From NCBI GenBank assembly GCA_028386065.3, contig JAKUCV010001646.1, positions 1 to 64,000 of the forward strand: a stretch of 64,000 nucleotides of DNA. The letters are read 5' to 3'. Of this stretch, positions 20,489-34,101 are shown piece by piece; position 1 is the first letter of the stretch; every line of letters begins with the position of its first letter. The notes beneath the pieces are model-generated. The model worked only from the letters and a program-made list of their open reading frames with translations, had not been told where the DNA came from and made no database searches. Origin of the DNA: Turnera subulata. Its lineage: Eukaryota > Streptophyta > Magnoliopsida > Malpighiales > Passifloraceae. The translations under genes were made by a program, and so were the position numbers.

Positions 20489-23400
20489 TGTCACGACCCG
20501 AATTTTCGGTATTTGACTTATATGGAATTTTTTAAAATTTTGAAATTTTATTTTCAATTTTACCCTCAAGGAATTTTCAAATTTTTGGTCAAGGAAATTA
20601 ATTTATTTTCCTTGGGAATATTAACTTTAAAGTTGGAATTTTCGTTGTTTGGGTTTCATTGGAATAAAACGTTACTCGGTGTGAAACGTGGAGTTTATGG
20701 TAATTTTATTAAAACTACGTAGTTTTGGACTTAAAGGAAAAGAAAAGAAATATTAAAAACCTAACCCAGCGCGTTGACTGGGTAGGAGTTGACCGCGCCT
20801 AAGACCAAAACGATGCCGTTTTGGTCTAGACCGGCCAACCCTAACTCTTCCTTCTTTTTTTCCTCTCTCTCTCTCCTTTCTTTTTCCTTTCTTTTCTGCG
20901 CCGCCCTCACCACCACGAGCTTCCTCCCGAATTCCTCTCCGTACGACCTCTCTCTCCCAATCGGTTACACCCGATTTCTCTTCCTCTCTTCTTTGTCTTC
21001 TTTTTCTTTCTTTACTTTTTTTTTCCTTCTCTGCCCAACTCTTCCTCTCCTCTTCTCACTCTTTTGCCGCCACCATCCTTTCTTCTTCTTCTTCGTGGAG
21101 CCGCCGCCACCATTGAAGGACGGGGCTGCTGTTCGTGGCTTCAATCGGAGGCAGGGGATTACGAGGCCGATACAGGACGGGTGCGACTGGACCCGGGTTT
21201 GGACGTGATGAGGAGTTGCCGTCGCCATCGTATACATTACCGGGTAAGTACCGTGGCGCCTTCCTCTTCTTTTTCTGACCTGTGGTGTTGTACTGATTCG
21301 GTCTGGGTTGTGTTTGTTGTTGGATGCATTGATGAGCATCGGGTATTTGGTTGCTGCCAAATTTGGTTGTGCATGTTGCTGGGTTGTCGGGTTGTTGTGT
21401 AGTCGGTGCTGGATTTGTGCTTGGGTTTGGCTGTTGATGGCTCGGGTGTGGGTTGTTTGGTGGCAGATTCCACCAAGTTTGTGCCTACCAGCGCAAGGTA
21501 TGGTTTCCGGCAGTGTGGTTGTTGCTCCAAGTAGCAAGGTGCAAGGCTCGAATTTTTGGTTGACGGCAGTGAGGGGCTTCCAGGGGTGGATTCGAGACTC
21601 AGGGTTGGATTCGGGTTCCTAGGTTTTAGATCCGGACAGGACAGATCCCGATTTCCGGTAAGAATCTGAGGCCAATTTCCCTTTTTATTCGTTGAGTTCT
21701 ATTATGTGAGTTGGATTGTTGACTGAATATCATTTTTGGATGTTTCTGGGCGGTAGTAGAACGATTGTGGTGTGTTTTTTCCGGCGAAGTTGACCGGAAT
21801 CCGGCGAGCGGTTCACTGTTCCGGCGAGTGACGAAAGTTCGACATTAAACGGTAATTTCCGGTTCTGGACGTAAGTAGCTTTGTACATTGCATGTGTTGT
21901 ACATGCATTTAATTAGTGTATTAAAATGAAACGGAATATAGTGAAAATCGAGTTTGGAGAGTTGAGTGGCGTTGCCGGAATATGTCTGACGCACATAGTA
22001 TCTTTAGGCCGGAAAGCTTTGGGCTCGGGAGTTCGATAATACGATTATTGTAACAGGTCAGGCCAGGCCCAGTTTATGGCATTTGTTTATATGGGCTTAG
22101 GCTTAACAATTGGATGTATGGGCTTTAGGCCCAATGACTAATATGGATGTGGGCTTTAGGCCCAATGTTGTAGTTTGGAGAATAGAGATAATACACTCTA
22201 GGCCCAATTGACTATAATCGGATTTAAGTTAAGTACGAAACTTGGGAATTTGAGTTGTTTGGATTTAGACCCTTAGTAACGGGCTTAGTGTCACGGGTTT
22301 AACTCGAGATTAATATACATTTACTCAATTGTCATGAATAAACATCTTATATGATTTATGTGTTCGTAGGAGTTTACGAACATAGGGATGTCGAGGTGGA
22401 ACAAGGCTTCAGCTTTCGAGGCAATTAATATGGCCCAGGTGAGGACATATGAACCTTTGTATGCATACTGCCTACAGTACTCGGTTATTTGTTGTGGTTC
22501 ATTAAGTGATAACATTTGTTTTGCATTTAAAGCTGTATATGTGTATGCCTGTTGTGTTGATGTTGTTGTTGCACGGTGTATCATGATGATGATATCTTTG
22601 TTGTTGAGTGCCTAGTTATGTGTATTGTGTGCCAGTGTGATATGATATGCCAGTTGAGCATGATATGTTGTTATGATTAAGAAATGATTATATGACTTTG
22701 TGGTTCGTGTGATGACTTGAGGGCTGGAGGCCCGGACTTGAGAATAAGATATTAAATCCACACAACCCTGTCATAACGTATGGCACAACTCTTTAAGCAT
22801 AATTAAGAGTAACGAACTATAATAATTCTACTGTGGGGCTGTTGACCGGTTGGTTCGAGCGGGAAGTGATACCCCTCGGGATTGTATGCAGGATAGCATG
22901 GTGTATGCGGTTTAGCATATGGGTCTGTGATGACCGGTTCTACCTCCCTCTTTCTATCTCCCCCTTTCTACCTCCCTCTTTCTCTCTGTCTATCTCTCTC
23001 TCTCTCACTGATTGTATTGGGCCTTGCCCTGATTATATTGGGCTTATACCCTGGTTGTCTCATGAGACGGGACCGAGCTCGACGCACACAGTAGGGGGCC
23101 CTAATAAAATATTTAATCCTAATAACAACGATAATAATATGAGTAATGATTAGTGATGGTTTGAAGTCTGATGATGACTTGTGTTGTGTATTGTGACTTG
23201 TTTGTGCACTGTGATTGCTATTGCTTAATGCCGGTGTATTTGTGGTTGATTTGTAGTTGTATACTATTTATTTGTTTGCGGTGAGACAGTGGTTGGTCTC
23301 ACCCCCTCACAGTCTTTTACAGGTTAACTGCTCATTGAGCAGTGGTGCATATCAGCAGATGGCGGCGTTATCCTCTCCTCGGGTCGGATCCATAGTGTAC

Positions 23401-23588
23401 ATCGTATACATGTTATCATATGTGTTTGTCTTCCGCTGCATACTCGATTATTTATAATGTATTGTATAATATATTGCATAATTAAGTGTTGATTATCTTG
23501 TTTATATCGTATCGGGCAGAAGGGCAGTTTGGTCATTTCATTTGTTATAATTAATTTAATTGGTTATTTTTGGGATACGAGTGTTTCA
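20489..23588 (+). repeat. element 2 5' LTR
   Basis: 3,100 bp. It contains a CT-rich leader (20840-21075), a donor-like CGG/GTAAGTACC (21240-21250), two tandem GGGCTTTAGGCCC hairpins (22120-22132, 22151-22163), a donor-like CAG/GTGAGGAC (22437-22446), a CT microsatellite (22940-23005), and a GGTGAGAC...GTCTCACC hairpin (23280-23303). A CTGCTCA/TGAGCAG hairpin follows near 23328. Long frames in the CT-rich part are compositional. Confidence 0.9.
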
Positions 23589-24945
23589 GTTGGTAGCGGA
23601 GCAGGCTGTAGATCCTTTGGGATGTTTGGATACGTTTTGTTCTTTTATGTGCATGAGTCTGCTCCTTTTTGAGTCGTCTGTTCATTGTGTTACAATGAGT
23701 CGTACTATGGATCCGGTGGAGGACACGCACCTGCTGAGGGTCGGAGTGACCCGGTACTGTCGTGGAAATGACATGCTTGCCTTTACAGCTTAGGCTGTAG
23801 CAAAGTTTTTTTTGTGGAATATCCACTGTTTTGTCAGAGTCGGTGTAGACTCTTGACTCTTCGCTTATGTTTCTTGTCTGTGTGGAATTGGCCAATACAA
23901 GTATGAACCATCGATTTGCTTTTGGATGTTACATCTGTCTAGAGATGATCTGATATGATGATTGTGGTTATGATTCCTTGTGGTCTGATTATATAAACTT
24001 GAGGATTTGAAATTATCTTAGGGATTAAATCTTGTCCGGAGTTCGAGATGGTTTCTTGAATTATTTGAGGTTGATATAATAGTATATCCAGGGAAGTATC
24101 TTTTAATGATACTTGAGGTATTTAACGTTGTTGGAATCTGAGATATTAATAGTTATAGTTCATGTGCTGGATGAGGATGTTGGAATTATGTTTACATTGA
24201 GGTTTGATTTTGAGGTGATCTCGGGAATTGTGAATTTATTGCTAGTCAACTAATTATGTGGTGAGAGATATAGTGATGTTTTAAGTTCTTTGCCAAAGAA
24301 ATTTTGATGTTCGTTCTAATTGTGGCTTGAGAGGTACATACATGAGTCGGAGTAATGCAAGGATGTTTAAGTCTTGAGGAATTAAGTTATAGTGTTATAA
24401 TTGTGATAAACTTGTAATGAATGAGTTTTAGTGCTTAAGGGTATGTTCTTGAGTTTACACAATTTTGGCTAATTTTGGTGTGAGAAAAAGGATATGCTTT
24501 GAGGATCGGAATATGAAATAGATTATGGTTTTTGGTCTTGAGGTGTTCTGGAGTGATGATCATGTTACTTAGGTAACAATTTTGGGTCCGGTAATCTGAG
24601 GATATGCTTAATGGATTAAAAGATTGGATATACTTGGTTGAGTAAAGATAAATGAAATGGTTTATGGAGTATGGTATTATCATTGGTGATGATGGTTGGA
24701 TAAGACTCTTGGATTAGTGCTTTGATCTTCTGCTGTATTGATCATGTTTGGCTAGAGTTGATGATCGACTTGTATATCGAAGTTTTTGCTTGGAAATGTT
24801 AGTGATGGACATGATGGTTCTACTTGGTAGTTTTGGCCAACGGTATTTTGATACCGGGTGACAATTGTTTGTCTTAGTTAAGCACTTGGTTGCTTGACTT
24901 ATTACGTAAATTTCGAGGACGAAATTTTGTTAAGTGGGGTAGAAC
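23589..24945 (+). other. interior of element 2
   Basis: The primer site is at 23590-23602. One short frame begins near the primer site (MSRTMDPVEDTHLLRVG..., stop at about 23793) and resembles nothing I know. The rest has stops in all frames and no gag/pol motif. Confidence 0.6.
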
Positions 24946-27900
24946 TGTAACGCCCCGAATTTTCGGTATTTGACTTATATGGAATTTTTGAAATTCGAGG
25001 AATTTTCAAATTTTTGGTCAAGGAAATTAATTTATTTTCCTTGGGAATATTAACTTTTAAGTTGGCATTTTCGTTGTTTGGGTTTCGTTGGAATAAAACG
25101 TTACTCGGTGTGAAACATGGAGTTTATGGTAATTTTATTAAAACTACGTAGTTTTGGACTTAAAGGAAAAGAAAAGAAATATTAAAAAACCTAACCCAGC
25201 GCGTTGACTGGGTAGGAGTTGACCGTGCCTAAGACCAAAACGACGTCATTTTGGTCTAGCCCGGCCAACCCTAACTCTTCCTTCTTTCTTTCCTCTCTCT
25301 CTCTCCTTTCTTTTTCCTTTCTTTTCTTCTGCACCGCCCTCACCCCCACGAGCTTCCTCCCGAATTCCTCTCCGCACGACCTCTCTCTCCCAATCGGTTA
25401 CACCCGATTTCTCTTCCTCTCTTCTTTGTCTTCTTTTTCTTTCTTTACTTTTCTTTTCCTTCTCTGCCCAACTCTTCCTCTCCCCTTCTTACTCTTTTGT
25501 TGCCACCATCCTTTCTTCTTCTTCTTCGTGGAGCCGCCGCCACCATTGAAGGACGGGGCTGCTGTTCGTGGCTTCATCGAAGGCAGGGGCTTACGAGGCC
25601 GATACAGGACGGGTGCGACTGGACCCGGGTTTGTACGTGATGAGGAGTTGCCGTCGCCATCGTCTACATTGCCGGGTAAGTACCGTGGCGCCTTCCTCTT
25701 CTTTTTCCGACCTGTGGTATTGTACTGATTCGGTCTGGGTTGTGTTTGTTGTTGGATGCGTTGATGAGCATCGGGTATTTGGTTGCTGCCGAATTCGGTT
25801 GTGCGTGTTGCTGGGTTGCCGGGTTGTTGTGTAGTCGGTGCTGGATTTGTGCTTGGGTTTGGCTGTTGATGGCTCGGGTGTGGGTTGTTTGGTGGCAGAT
25901 TCCACCAAGCTTGTGCCTACCAGCGCAAGGTATGGTTTCCGGTAGTGTGGTTGTTGCTCCAGGCAGCAAGGTGCAAGGCTCGAATTTTTGATTGACGGCA
26001 GTGAGGGGCTTTCAGTGGTGGATCCGAGACTCAGGGTTGGAATCGGGTTCCTGGGTTTTAGATCCAGACAGGACAGATCCCGATTTCCGGTAAGAATCCG
26101 AGGCCAATTTCCCTTTCTGTTCGTTGAGTTTTATTATGTGAGTTGGATTGTTGATTGAATATCGTTTTTGGATGTTTCTGGGCGGTAGCAGAACGATTGT
26201 GGTGTGTTTTCTCGACTTTGGTGTATTCTCCGGCGAAGTTGACCGGAATCTGGCGAGCGGTTCACTGTTCCGGCGAGTGACGAAAGTTCGACATTAAATG
26301 GTAATTTCCGGTTCTGGACGTAAGTTGCTTTGTATATGGCATGTGTTGTACATGCATTTAATTAGTGTATTAAAATGAAACGGAATATAGTGAAAATCGA
26401 GTTTGGAGAGTTGAGTGGCGTGGTCGGAATATGTCCGACGCTCATAGTATCTTTTGGCCGGAAAGGTTTGGGCTCGTGAGTTCGATAATACGATTATTGT
26501 AACGGGTGGGGCCAGGCCCAGTTTATGGCATTTGTTTATATGGGCTTAGGCTTAACAATTGGATGTGTGGGCTTTAGGCCCAATGACTAATATGGATGTG
26601 GGCTTTAGGCCCAATGTTGTAGTTTGGAGAATAGAGATAATACACTCTAGGCCCAATTGACTATAATCGGATTTAAGTTAAGTTCGGAACTTGGGAATTT
26701 GAGTTGGTTGGATTTGGACCCTGATCTTTAGTAACGGGCTTAGTGTCACGGGTTTAACTCGAGATCATGTTATTAATATGCATTTACTCAATTGTCATGA
26801 ATAAACTTCTTATATAATGTATGTGTTCGTAGGAGGTTACGGACATAGGGAAGTCGAGGCGGAACAAGGCTTCGGCTTCCGAGGCAATTAATATGGCCCA
26901 GGTGAGGACATATAAACCTTTGTATGCGTACTGCCTACAATACTCGGTTATTTGTTGTGGTTCATTAAGTGATCACATTTGTTTGGCATTTAAAGTTGTA
27001 TATGTGTATGCCTGTTGTGTTGATGTAGTTGTTGCACGGTGTATCATAATGATGATATCTTTGTTGTTGAGTGCCTAGTTATGTGTATTGTGTGGGGTTA
27101 ATGGTATATTTAGTACCCTTAGTAGTTTAAATTCGTCAATTGTATACCCTGACTTTTTTTTCCTTCAGTTATGTACCCGCACTTTTTGAATTTGCGTCAA
27201 TTGTGTACCTCGGGCAGCACTCTGATGACGCGGCATGCTGCCCGTTAATGCGGGTTAGCAATCTAGTCCCCTAGTTTCGGAATTAATCAAATAAGTCCTT
27301 TATTAGTATACAATTTAGTCCATATATTTTTTATTGTTTATAATTAATCATTAGTATAATATGTAATTATTACTTATACAAATATTTATTAATAAATTAT
27401 TTTTAGTGTATAATATTATTTTTATTGAAATAATAAGCATATAATTATTTTTTACAATAAATTTGTAATACATAACTAGTTGTATTTATAAATTAATGTA
27501 CATATATTACCTAGTGATAAGAATTATTCAATTATATTACTTAATTAACATAAATTTTTATTCAATGATTTTAAATTTAAAAAAACATGATTTATTTTAT
27601 TAATTTTTGCAATTTTGGAATTTTAAATTTTGAAAATAATACGAAAATGGGTCCCAATTACCATATATAATAGTAACTCAATGATATTCTTTTAAAATCA
27701 AATTAATCTCCTAACAAGTAGCAGCACTTGCAAAGTTAAAAATTACTTTTAGGCAAATAAAAATAATAAATATGTCTTTTGTTAAATTAAATTATTTATG
27801 AATATTATTAAATTTGGCATAATTAACAACAAATAATAAATTATTTTATTATTATTACTATAGAAGCATATTTATAAAAATTTTAATATTTTTTATTTTC

Positions 27901-29270
27901 TTTTGATGATTAATTATAATTTAGCAGAATAATTAGAATTAATCATACATAAGCAATAATTATAACATTAAGTATTGCACAAGTAATAATTATATATAAC
28001 ACTGAAAACTTAAATAAAAGTCTAATCATAAAAATAAAGGATTTAATTGTATATAAATGAAATTTCGAGGGCTTAATTGTATAATTATAAAGGACTTACA
28101 TGATTAAATTTAAAATTTATGGGGCAAACTGACAAGCACTATGGGCGGGCAGCATGCCACGTCATCAAAAAGCTGCCCGAGGTACACAATTGACACAAAT
28201 TCAAAAGTTCGGGTATATAATTGACGAAAAAAAAAGTCGGGGTATACAATTGACGAATTTGAAAGAGTTAGGGTATCAAATATACCATTAACCCGTATTG
28301 TGTGCCAGTGTGCTATGATATGCCAGTTGAGCATGATATGTTGTTATGATTAAGAAATGATTATATGACTTTGCGGTTCGTGTGATGACTTGAGGGCTGG
28401 AGGCCCGGACTTGAAAATAAGATATTAAATCCACACAACCCGGTTTGATCATAACGTATGGCACAACTCTTTAAGCATAATTGAGAATAACGAACTATAA
28501 TAATTCTACTGTGGGGCTGTTGACCGGTTGGTTCGAGCGGGAAGTGATACCCCTCGGGATTGCATGCGGGATAGCATGGTGTATGCGGTTTAGCATATGG
28601 GTCTGTGATGACCGGTTTTACCTCCCTCTTTCTGTCTCCCCCTTTCTACCTCCCTCTTTCTCTCTGTCTTTCTCTCTCTCTCACTGATTGTATTGGGCCT
28701 TGCCCTGATTATATTGGGCTTATGCCCTGGTTGTCTCATGAGACGGGACCGAGCTCGACGCACACAGTAGGGGGCCCTAATAAAATATTTAATCCTAATA
28801 ACAACGATAATAATATGAGTAATGATTAGTGATGGTTTGAAGTCTGATGATGACTTGTGTTGTGTATTGTGACTTGTTTGTGCACTGTGATTGCTATTGC
28901 CTAATGCCGGTGTATTTGTGGTTGATTTGTAGTTGTATACTATGGTTTATTTGTTTGCGGTGAGACAGTGGTTGGTCTCACCCCCTCACAGTCTTTTACA
29001 AGTTAACTGCTCATTGAGCAGTGGTGCATATCAGCAGGTGACGGCGTTATCCTCTCCTCGGGTCGGATCCATAGTGTACATCGTATACATGTTATCATAT
29101 GTGTTTGCCTTCCGTTGCATACTCGATTATTTATAATGTATTGTATAATGTATTGCATAATTAAGTGTTGATTATCTTGTTTATATCGTATCCCGGGGCA
29201 GAAGGGCAGTTTGGTCATTTCATATGTTATAATTAGTTTAATTGGTTATTTTTTGGATACGGGTGTTTCA
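24946..29270 (+). repeat. element 2 3' LTR, interrupted
   Basis: Collinear with 20489-23588 except for a small deletion near 24990, substitutions, and the TIR insertion at 27095-28294 with its 10-bp duplication. Without the insertion it is about 3.1 kb. Confidence 0.9.
27095..28294. mobile_element. Mutator-like TIR element in element 2 3' LTR
   Basis: The ends are GGGTTAATGGTATATTTAG and its complement. Inverted arms of about 190 bp include the GGGCAGC...GCATGCTGCCC blocks at 27212-27243 and 28146-28183. The target duplication GTATTGTGTG is at 27085-27094 and 28295-28304, and the uninterrupted site is visible in the 5' LTR near 22622. The interior is AT-rich, with no transposase. Confidence 0.9.
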
Positions 29271-32200
29271 CCCAATATTTACAAGGAGAGATGAAAAGAA
29301 ATGACCTGATTAGACTTGCTGAAGGACGAAGATGTAAGCCCCGACTCTTACCTATGAACCGAGTTGACAAGCCAAGAAGAGCAGCTGAGAGAAGAGCCAT
29401 ATGATGAGGAATCAAACTGTCAAGCCGAGTCGATGACCTGAATTGAGGGACCATGTAGGGTAGCCGAGTTGAGTTGTCAAGTTGCAATGCCAAGTTGGGA
29501 GGCCATGGAACCGGGATGCAAAGCTGAGCCGAGTTAATGAGGTTCGATTATAAAAGCTCAGACAAGCTAAGGGGTCTATTGATGGGTAGAAATGTAAATC
29601 CAGTATTGGGGAGGAACAGACGTGAGTCATAACTTTCAGGAGAGAGAAGTGATGATGGACAAAGGAATGACCGTGGGATATGAAGATGAAAGGGGTGGTG
29701 GGAGCAATGACAAGGCGACACTGACATAGGGGCAATGAGATGAGACAATAGGAGTGATGCATTCCAAGGGACCACCCAATGGTGTTGGGGGTAGATGAGA
29801 ACTACAAGTATGGGGGGAAGTTCAGTGGAGACCGCGGGCCAAATTGTTAAGCATGGGTAGAACGATGACCAAGAATAGGGAGAGGCAGCATAGTTGCTCT
29901 TTAGAGTCTAGAGGTTGGGTCAAGTCAAAAAGGGGCAAGGGTTAAATTCTATGTCCAACAATCAAAAGGGTCATCATTTGTACTTTAATTTTTCACATAA
30001 GGAATAAAGCTCTAATTTCCTTATCTTCTGTGCATATGGGGCAATTTGTGCATGACTTCATGATATTCCATTGGGTCAATCTAGGGGACCATAAAAACGA
30101 ACTACGAAGACCTGATTTTGTGGATGTAATCCCAAACACCTACCCTAACCCACTTCCCAAACACTTTTTAACACCAAACTTCGAACACATACCCATATTG
30201 ACACCTATCTAGCCCAACCTCCATGTTAACCCTATCATGCCTGCCATGAACACTTGTCAAGAAATGGTGCTTCAAGATAAATTCCATCTAAACATGCCTG
30301 CTCAGAGAAGTTATCACCCGTCCCGAAAAATGAAATGAAAAAAAAACACAAAAAAAAAGAAAAATGGGAAAGGGAAGAGACCTTTAGTGCTTGAATATTG
30401 AAACCAAGAAGGGAAGAAGAAGTCGTAAATGAAGAGGACAAGTGTTTTCCCACTAGACACCAAACATCCACTATCTTCAGCCTTCCACAAAACACCATTC
30501 TACCATCTCAGCCTTTCGCAAAACACCATCATCTCAAACCCGAAACCACCTCCACAGATACGTAGGTAATCCGGCAACGGGCTCGATCTATAAATTAAGG
30601 TTCCCAGATTGATTCAATGGAAAGATTTTGGTCATCGCTAGACACGCATGCCACATTGTTGATTGTATTCAGGCCTCTTTGTAGTCATAAGGCCCCTTCT
30701 TTCGGACATGTAGCTTGGGCTCATGAAGTTATAGATGTTGGTCAAGTCTGTCTCTCTCTAGAAACTCATTTTAAATTTGGTCATCATAAAGTACATCTCT
30801 CCAATGGTCTCTTAGACATGTGATCCTAGGTTTCCCTCGTTTTAGTTAGTGAGTCTGCCTCTATATTGGTCATCCGAGTGCACCCAGCCCGAGCAGCCTT
30901 CATCCTACCCAAACTTTATGGTCTTATTATGTTACGCCTATGGTTGCTATCCCCACGAGGAGAAAAGAAAAAAAAAAGAAGAAAAGGAAAAGGGGTCCGC
31001 TAGGTTGAAAACCCATATGGGCGGCCTAGGCAAAAGTTAAGGCTAAGGGGGAAATGGGGATAGCAGCTAATGACAAGGGGCATCCATGGGGTAGACGACT
31101 TCATTTTGAAAATGATTCACTTGGGTAGTCATGAAGAAGCATCTAGGCACATCGCCTCCATCTGTTTTTGAAGGGGTATCCACTCATCCATTGATTTCAC
31201 TTTTTGGGTCTTCATCCATCAAACCTTGTGAACAAGGAATGTTCACATGGGGTCCTAGCTAACATCTTAAATGAATAAGTCCATAATCATCGGGAATCCT
31301 TCTCTTAGAAGCTTTTGTAATTTCAATGGGATAACTTGCTTTTCCTCAAGTTGCTTGACCTTCACCTCAGCTCGAATGATTTTCAATGCTCATGCATCAT
31401 ACTAGGGGTACTTGCATCCAAATGCACCATGTAAGAATGAGATTGCACTTGCATCCATAAATGTGGTAGTAGATAGCACTTGCACTTTAAAAAGAACAAA
31501 CACATCATGTAGAAGTAGGGAACACTTGCATTCAAGGGGAAAGGGGAAAGAAAAGGAAAGGAAAAGAGAAGAAGAGGGGAGAGAAAAAGGGAAAACATGT
31601 CATATGCCTTTGCATCCAAAAGCTCACATGTAGAAATTAGGGGCACCCCGATGCATTGACAAGACGCCACACGTAGACATGCTCATGCATCACTCATATC
31701 TAAAACATGAATTTCTTGACAAGGTAGACTTGGTTGAGGATAAAAGGTCAACAAAGGTGGCAACATTAGAAATTCATCATTTGATGTAGACTTACATTTC
31801 CTAGGGGTGTTAGCTGAAGGGGCATGGCATGAAAAAATCTTGCAGATAATGGGAATTGTAGACAAGGGCCGTGTCATGCCTTATTTCTCTGACTCGTCAA
31901 GCTGACGTCATGCAATAGGCACACATCTATCTAAAGGTTAAACCTACATCATGACATTAGGGGCACAGCGGGCCCGTGACCCGGGTTAATGAGGTTGCAA
32001 GGGGCATGCCATCCCACTCCGATCGATTGACTCCCAAGGGCACGACAGGCCCATTTATTTGACTACGAAAAGTAGATCACCTATTTGAATGTGGGCTGGG
32101 GCACTCGGGATGTTTATGAGCCAGGGGCACACTAAACCCTACTTCTAAACCCATGATGGGATACTGGGGGGTCATTACCCCACTTTTGGTCTGCATGTCT

Positions 32201-33282
32201 CAAGGGGCACAACACACCATTTCCTTCAAACCCAGCTAAATGACATAGGGGCATAGGATCAGGACGATTCAACCATAAGAGAACCTGTGAGGCGATACCC
32301 AGTACTTGAGAACATGAGATAAACAGACGTGAGATACCCAACCTATGAGAGATGGCCAGACCATGAGGCAAAACCCAACCCCGTACCTGCGAGACAATGA
32401 GGGATCCAGAAGTGAGGCGACCAGACCATGAGATGACACCCGTGAGATTTGAGATACCCATAAACAAGAGAACCTAGTCAAAAACCAAAGACCCAGTCTT
32501 TGAACTTTGAGAGATGAGAGAATCCAACTAGAAGCCGATGACCCAGTCCTCGCAACCTTGAGAGCACCCAGTCAAGTAGGAACCTAGTCAAGAAAGCCAA
32601 AGATCCAGTCTCTGCAAACCGGAGAAGAGGGGTAAAAAGCCAAAGGCCTGTTCTTTGCACCCCAAGAGAGAACCAGTAAACCTGTGAGATGAGCAAACAC
32701 AAACCAGACAGACAATGAGAGAATAGGAGATACCCAGAGATGAGACAACGGAGCCATGAGTAAAAAGCCAGGACTTAGCCCCCGCAAACCAGAGAGATGG
32801 GAGAAAAGCCAGAGAGGAGTCTATACATGAGGGAACCCAGATAAGAAAAAAAATTTGAGGGGAGCAAGGCAAACCAGATGTGAGGGAAACCAGCAGCCGA
32901 GTACCCGATCCTTACAACCCTGAGAGAGCCCAGAATAAACCAACCATGAGAGGAAAGAGAACCTTAAGAGAACCCAGGCATGAGAAAATCAGGAGGGAAC
33001 CAAAAGCTTGGACCCAGCACCCGCAAAACCGAGAGATGAGGGAGACCAGACACGAGGGAAGCCAGATGAGAGAAAATCAGAGATGAGCAAACCAAAAACC
33101 AGGACCTAGCTCCCGCAAACCAAGAGACGAGAGAGACATGAGGTAAAACCAGGACTGAGATATCTAAAGCAGGGATATGGTTCCTACAAACCTTGAGATC
33201 CAAACTAAAGCCGGGACATGGCTCCCACAAACCTTGAGACATACGAGCCAGAAGCTGGGAACCTAATTCTCGCAAACCACGA
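29271..33282 (+). other. interior of outer element, right part: degenerate repeats
   Basis: There is no gene. Successive zones have different recurring phrases: 'agccgagttga' (29300-29540), 'acttgcatcc' (31400-31640), 'aggggcac' (31900-32260), 'gagatgag...accca' (32270-33280). They look like decayed tandem repeats of the 3' untranslated part. Minus-strand open stretches here follow repeat periodicity and are not supported as genes. Confidence 0.6.
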
Positions 33283-34013
33283 GATGAGATGATTCCCGAA
33301 AAGCAAGCCACGAAGTGGAACCTTTCCGATGAGAGATGTAGGGGCATATGATGCCCAAGGTATAGACAACACAGTCGCGGAGCGTCATCTTAGATGATGA
33401 TAGGGGCATGAGATGCCTAGGGACTACATAACCAGGCCGTGAAATGGCACTTCTGACGGAAGTTGATGGCGAAGCCATTGGGATGAGATGATTCCCGAAA
33501 ACCCTGACTTGGGATGAGATGATTCCCAAATCGAAACCTAGTTGACAAGGATGAGATGATTCCTTGTCACAACCGTATAGATGAGATGATTCTATCACCT
33601 CGGGATGAGATGATTCCCGAAAACCAGGGATGAGATGATTCCCGAAAACCATGACTTAGGATGAAATGATTCCCAAATCGAAACTTAGTTGACAAGGATG
33701 AGATGATTCCTTGTCACAACCTGATAGATGAGATGATTTCATCACCTCGGGATGAGATGATTCCCGAAAATCTGGGATGAGATGATTCCCGAAAACCATG
33801 ACTTGGGATGAGATGATTCCCAAATCGAAACTTAGTTGACAAGGATGAAATGATTCCTTGTCACAACCCAATAGATGAGATGATTCTATCACCTCGGGAT
33901 GAGATGATTCCCGAAAACCATGACTTGGGATGACATGATTCCCAAATCGAAACTTAGTTGACAAAGATGAGATGATTCCTTGTCACAACCCAATAGATGA
34001 GATGATTTTATCA
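33283..34013 (+). repeat. tandem hairpin array with constant loop and covarying stems
   Basis: About 20 units share the core (A)TGAGATGAT(T) flanked by complementary arms. Types include TCGGGA/TCCCGA (33600-33620), TTGGGA/TCCCAA (33509-33529), GACAAGGA/TCCTTGTC (33544-33568) and ATAGA/TCTAT (33577-33595). They are ordered into a higher-order unit of 147 bp: the phrase GACTTGGG/GACTTAGG recurs at 33506, 33653 and 33800, then after 122 bp at 33922. Confidence 0.9.
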
Positions 34014-34101
34014 CCAACAGCATTGCAGCATGCCAACTGCGCACCAACAGCACTGCAGCATGCCAACTGCGCACCAACAACACTGTAGCGTGCCAATTAC
34101 A
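34012..34101 (+). repeat. three 30-bp tandem repeats
   Basis: Units start at 34012, 34042 and 34072 with consensus beginning CACCAACAGCACTGCAGCAT. The first two are nearly identical and the third is more diverged. They directly follow the hairpin array. Confidence 0.9.

Larger units (their letters stand above)
20489..29270 (+). mobile_element. non-autonomous long-LTR retrotransposon (element 2) nested in the outer element
   Basis: The 5' LTR is 20489-23588, the interior 23589-24945, and the 3' LTR 24946-29270 (including a 1.2-kb TIR element). LTRs begin TGTCACGACCC or TGTAACGCCCC, continue GAATTTTCGG, and end GTGTTTCA. TTGGTAGCGGAGC follows the 5' LTR as primer site, and GAGGACGAAATTTTGTTAAG then GTGGGGTAG precedes the 3' LTR. 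The interior is only 1,357 bp with no retroviral domain, so the element depends on others for movement. Flanks lack a 5-bp duplication: gtaagc then element then cccaat, which rejoin exactly to a repeat unit of the host element. Confidence 0.9.

Noticed and set aside
20789..21208. Ser/Phe-rich frame in element 2 LTR, also at 25219-25728
   Set aside because: It comes from a CT-rich leader. The two LTR copies diverge by frameshift, with no domain.
32132..33964. Several overlapping minus-strand open frames of about 70-130 residues
   Set aside because: They follow tandem-repeat periodicity without stop codons, and no domain is present.
33480..34013. CRISPR-like spacing of repeats
   Set aside because: The DNA is a plant nuclear retroelement, units are hairpins with related spacers arranged in a 147-bp higher-order repeat, and no cas genes are present.
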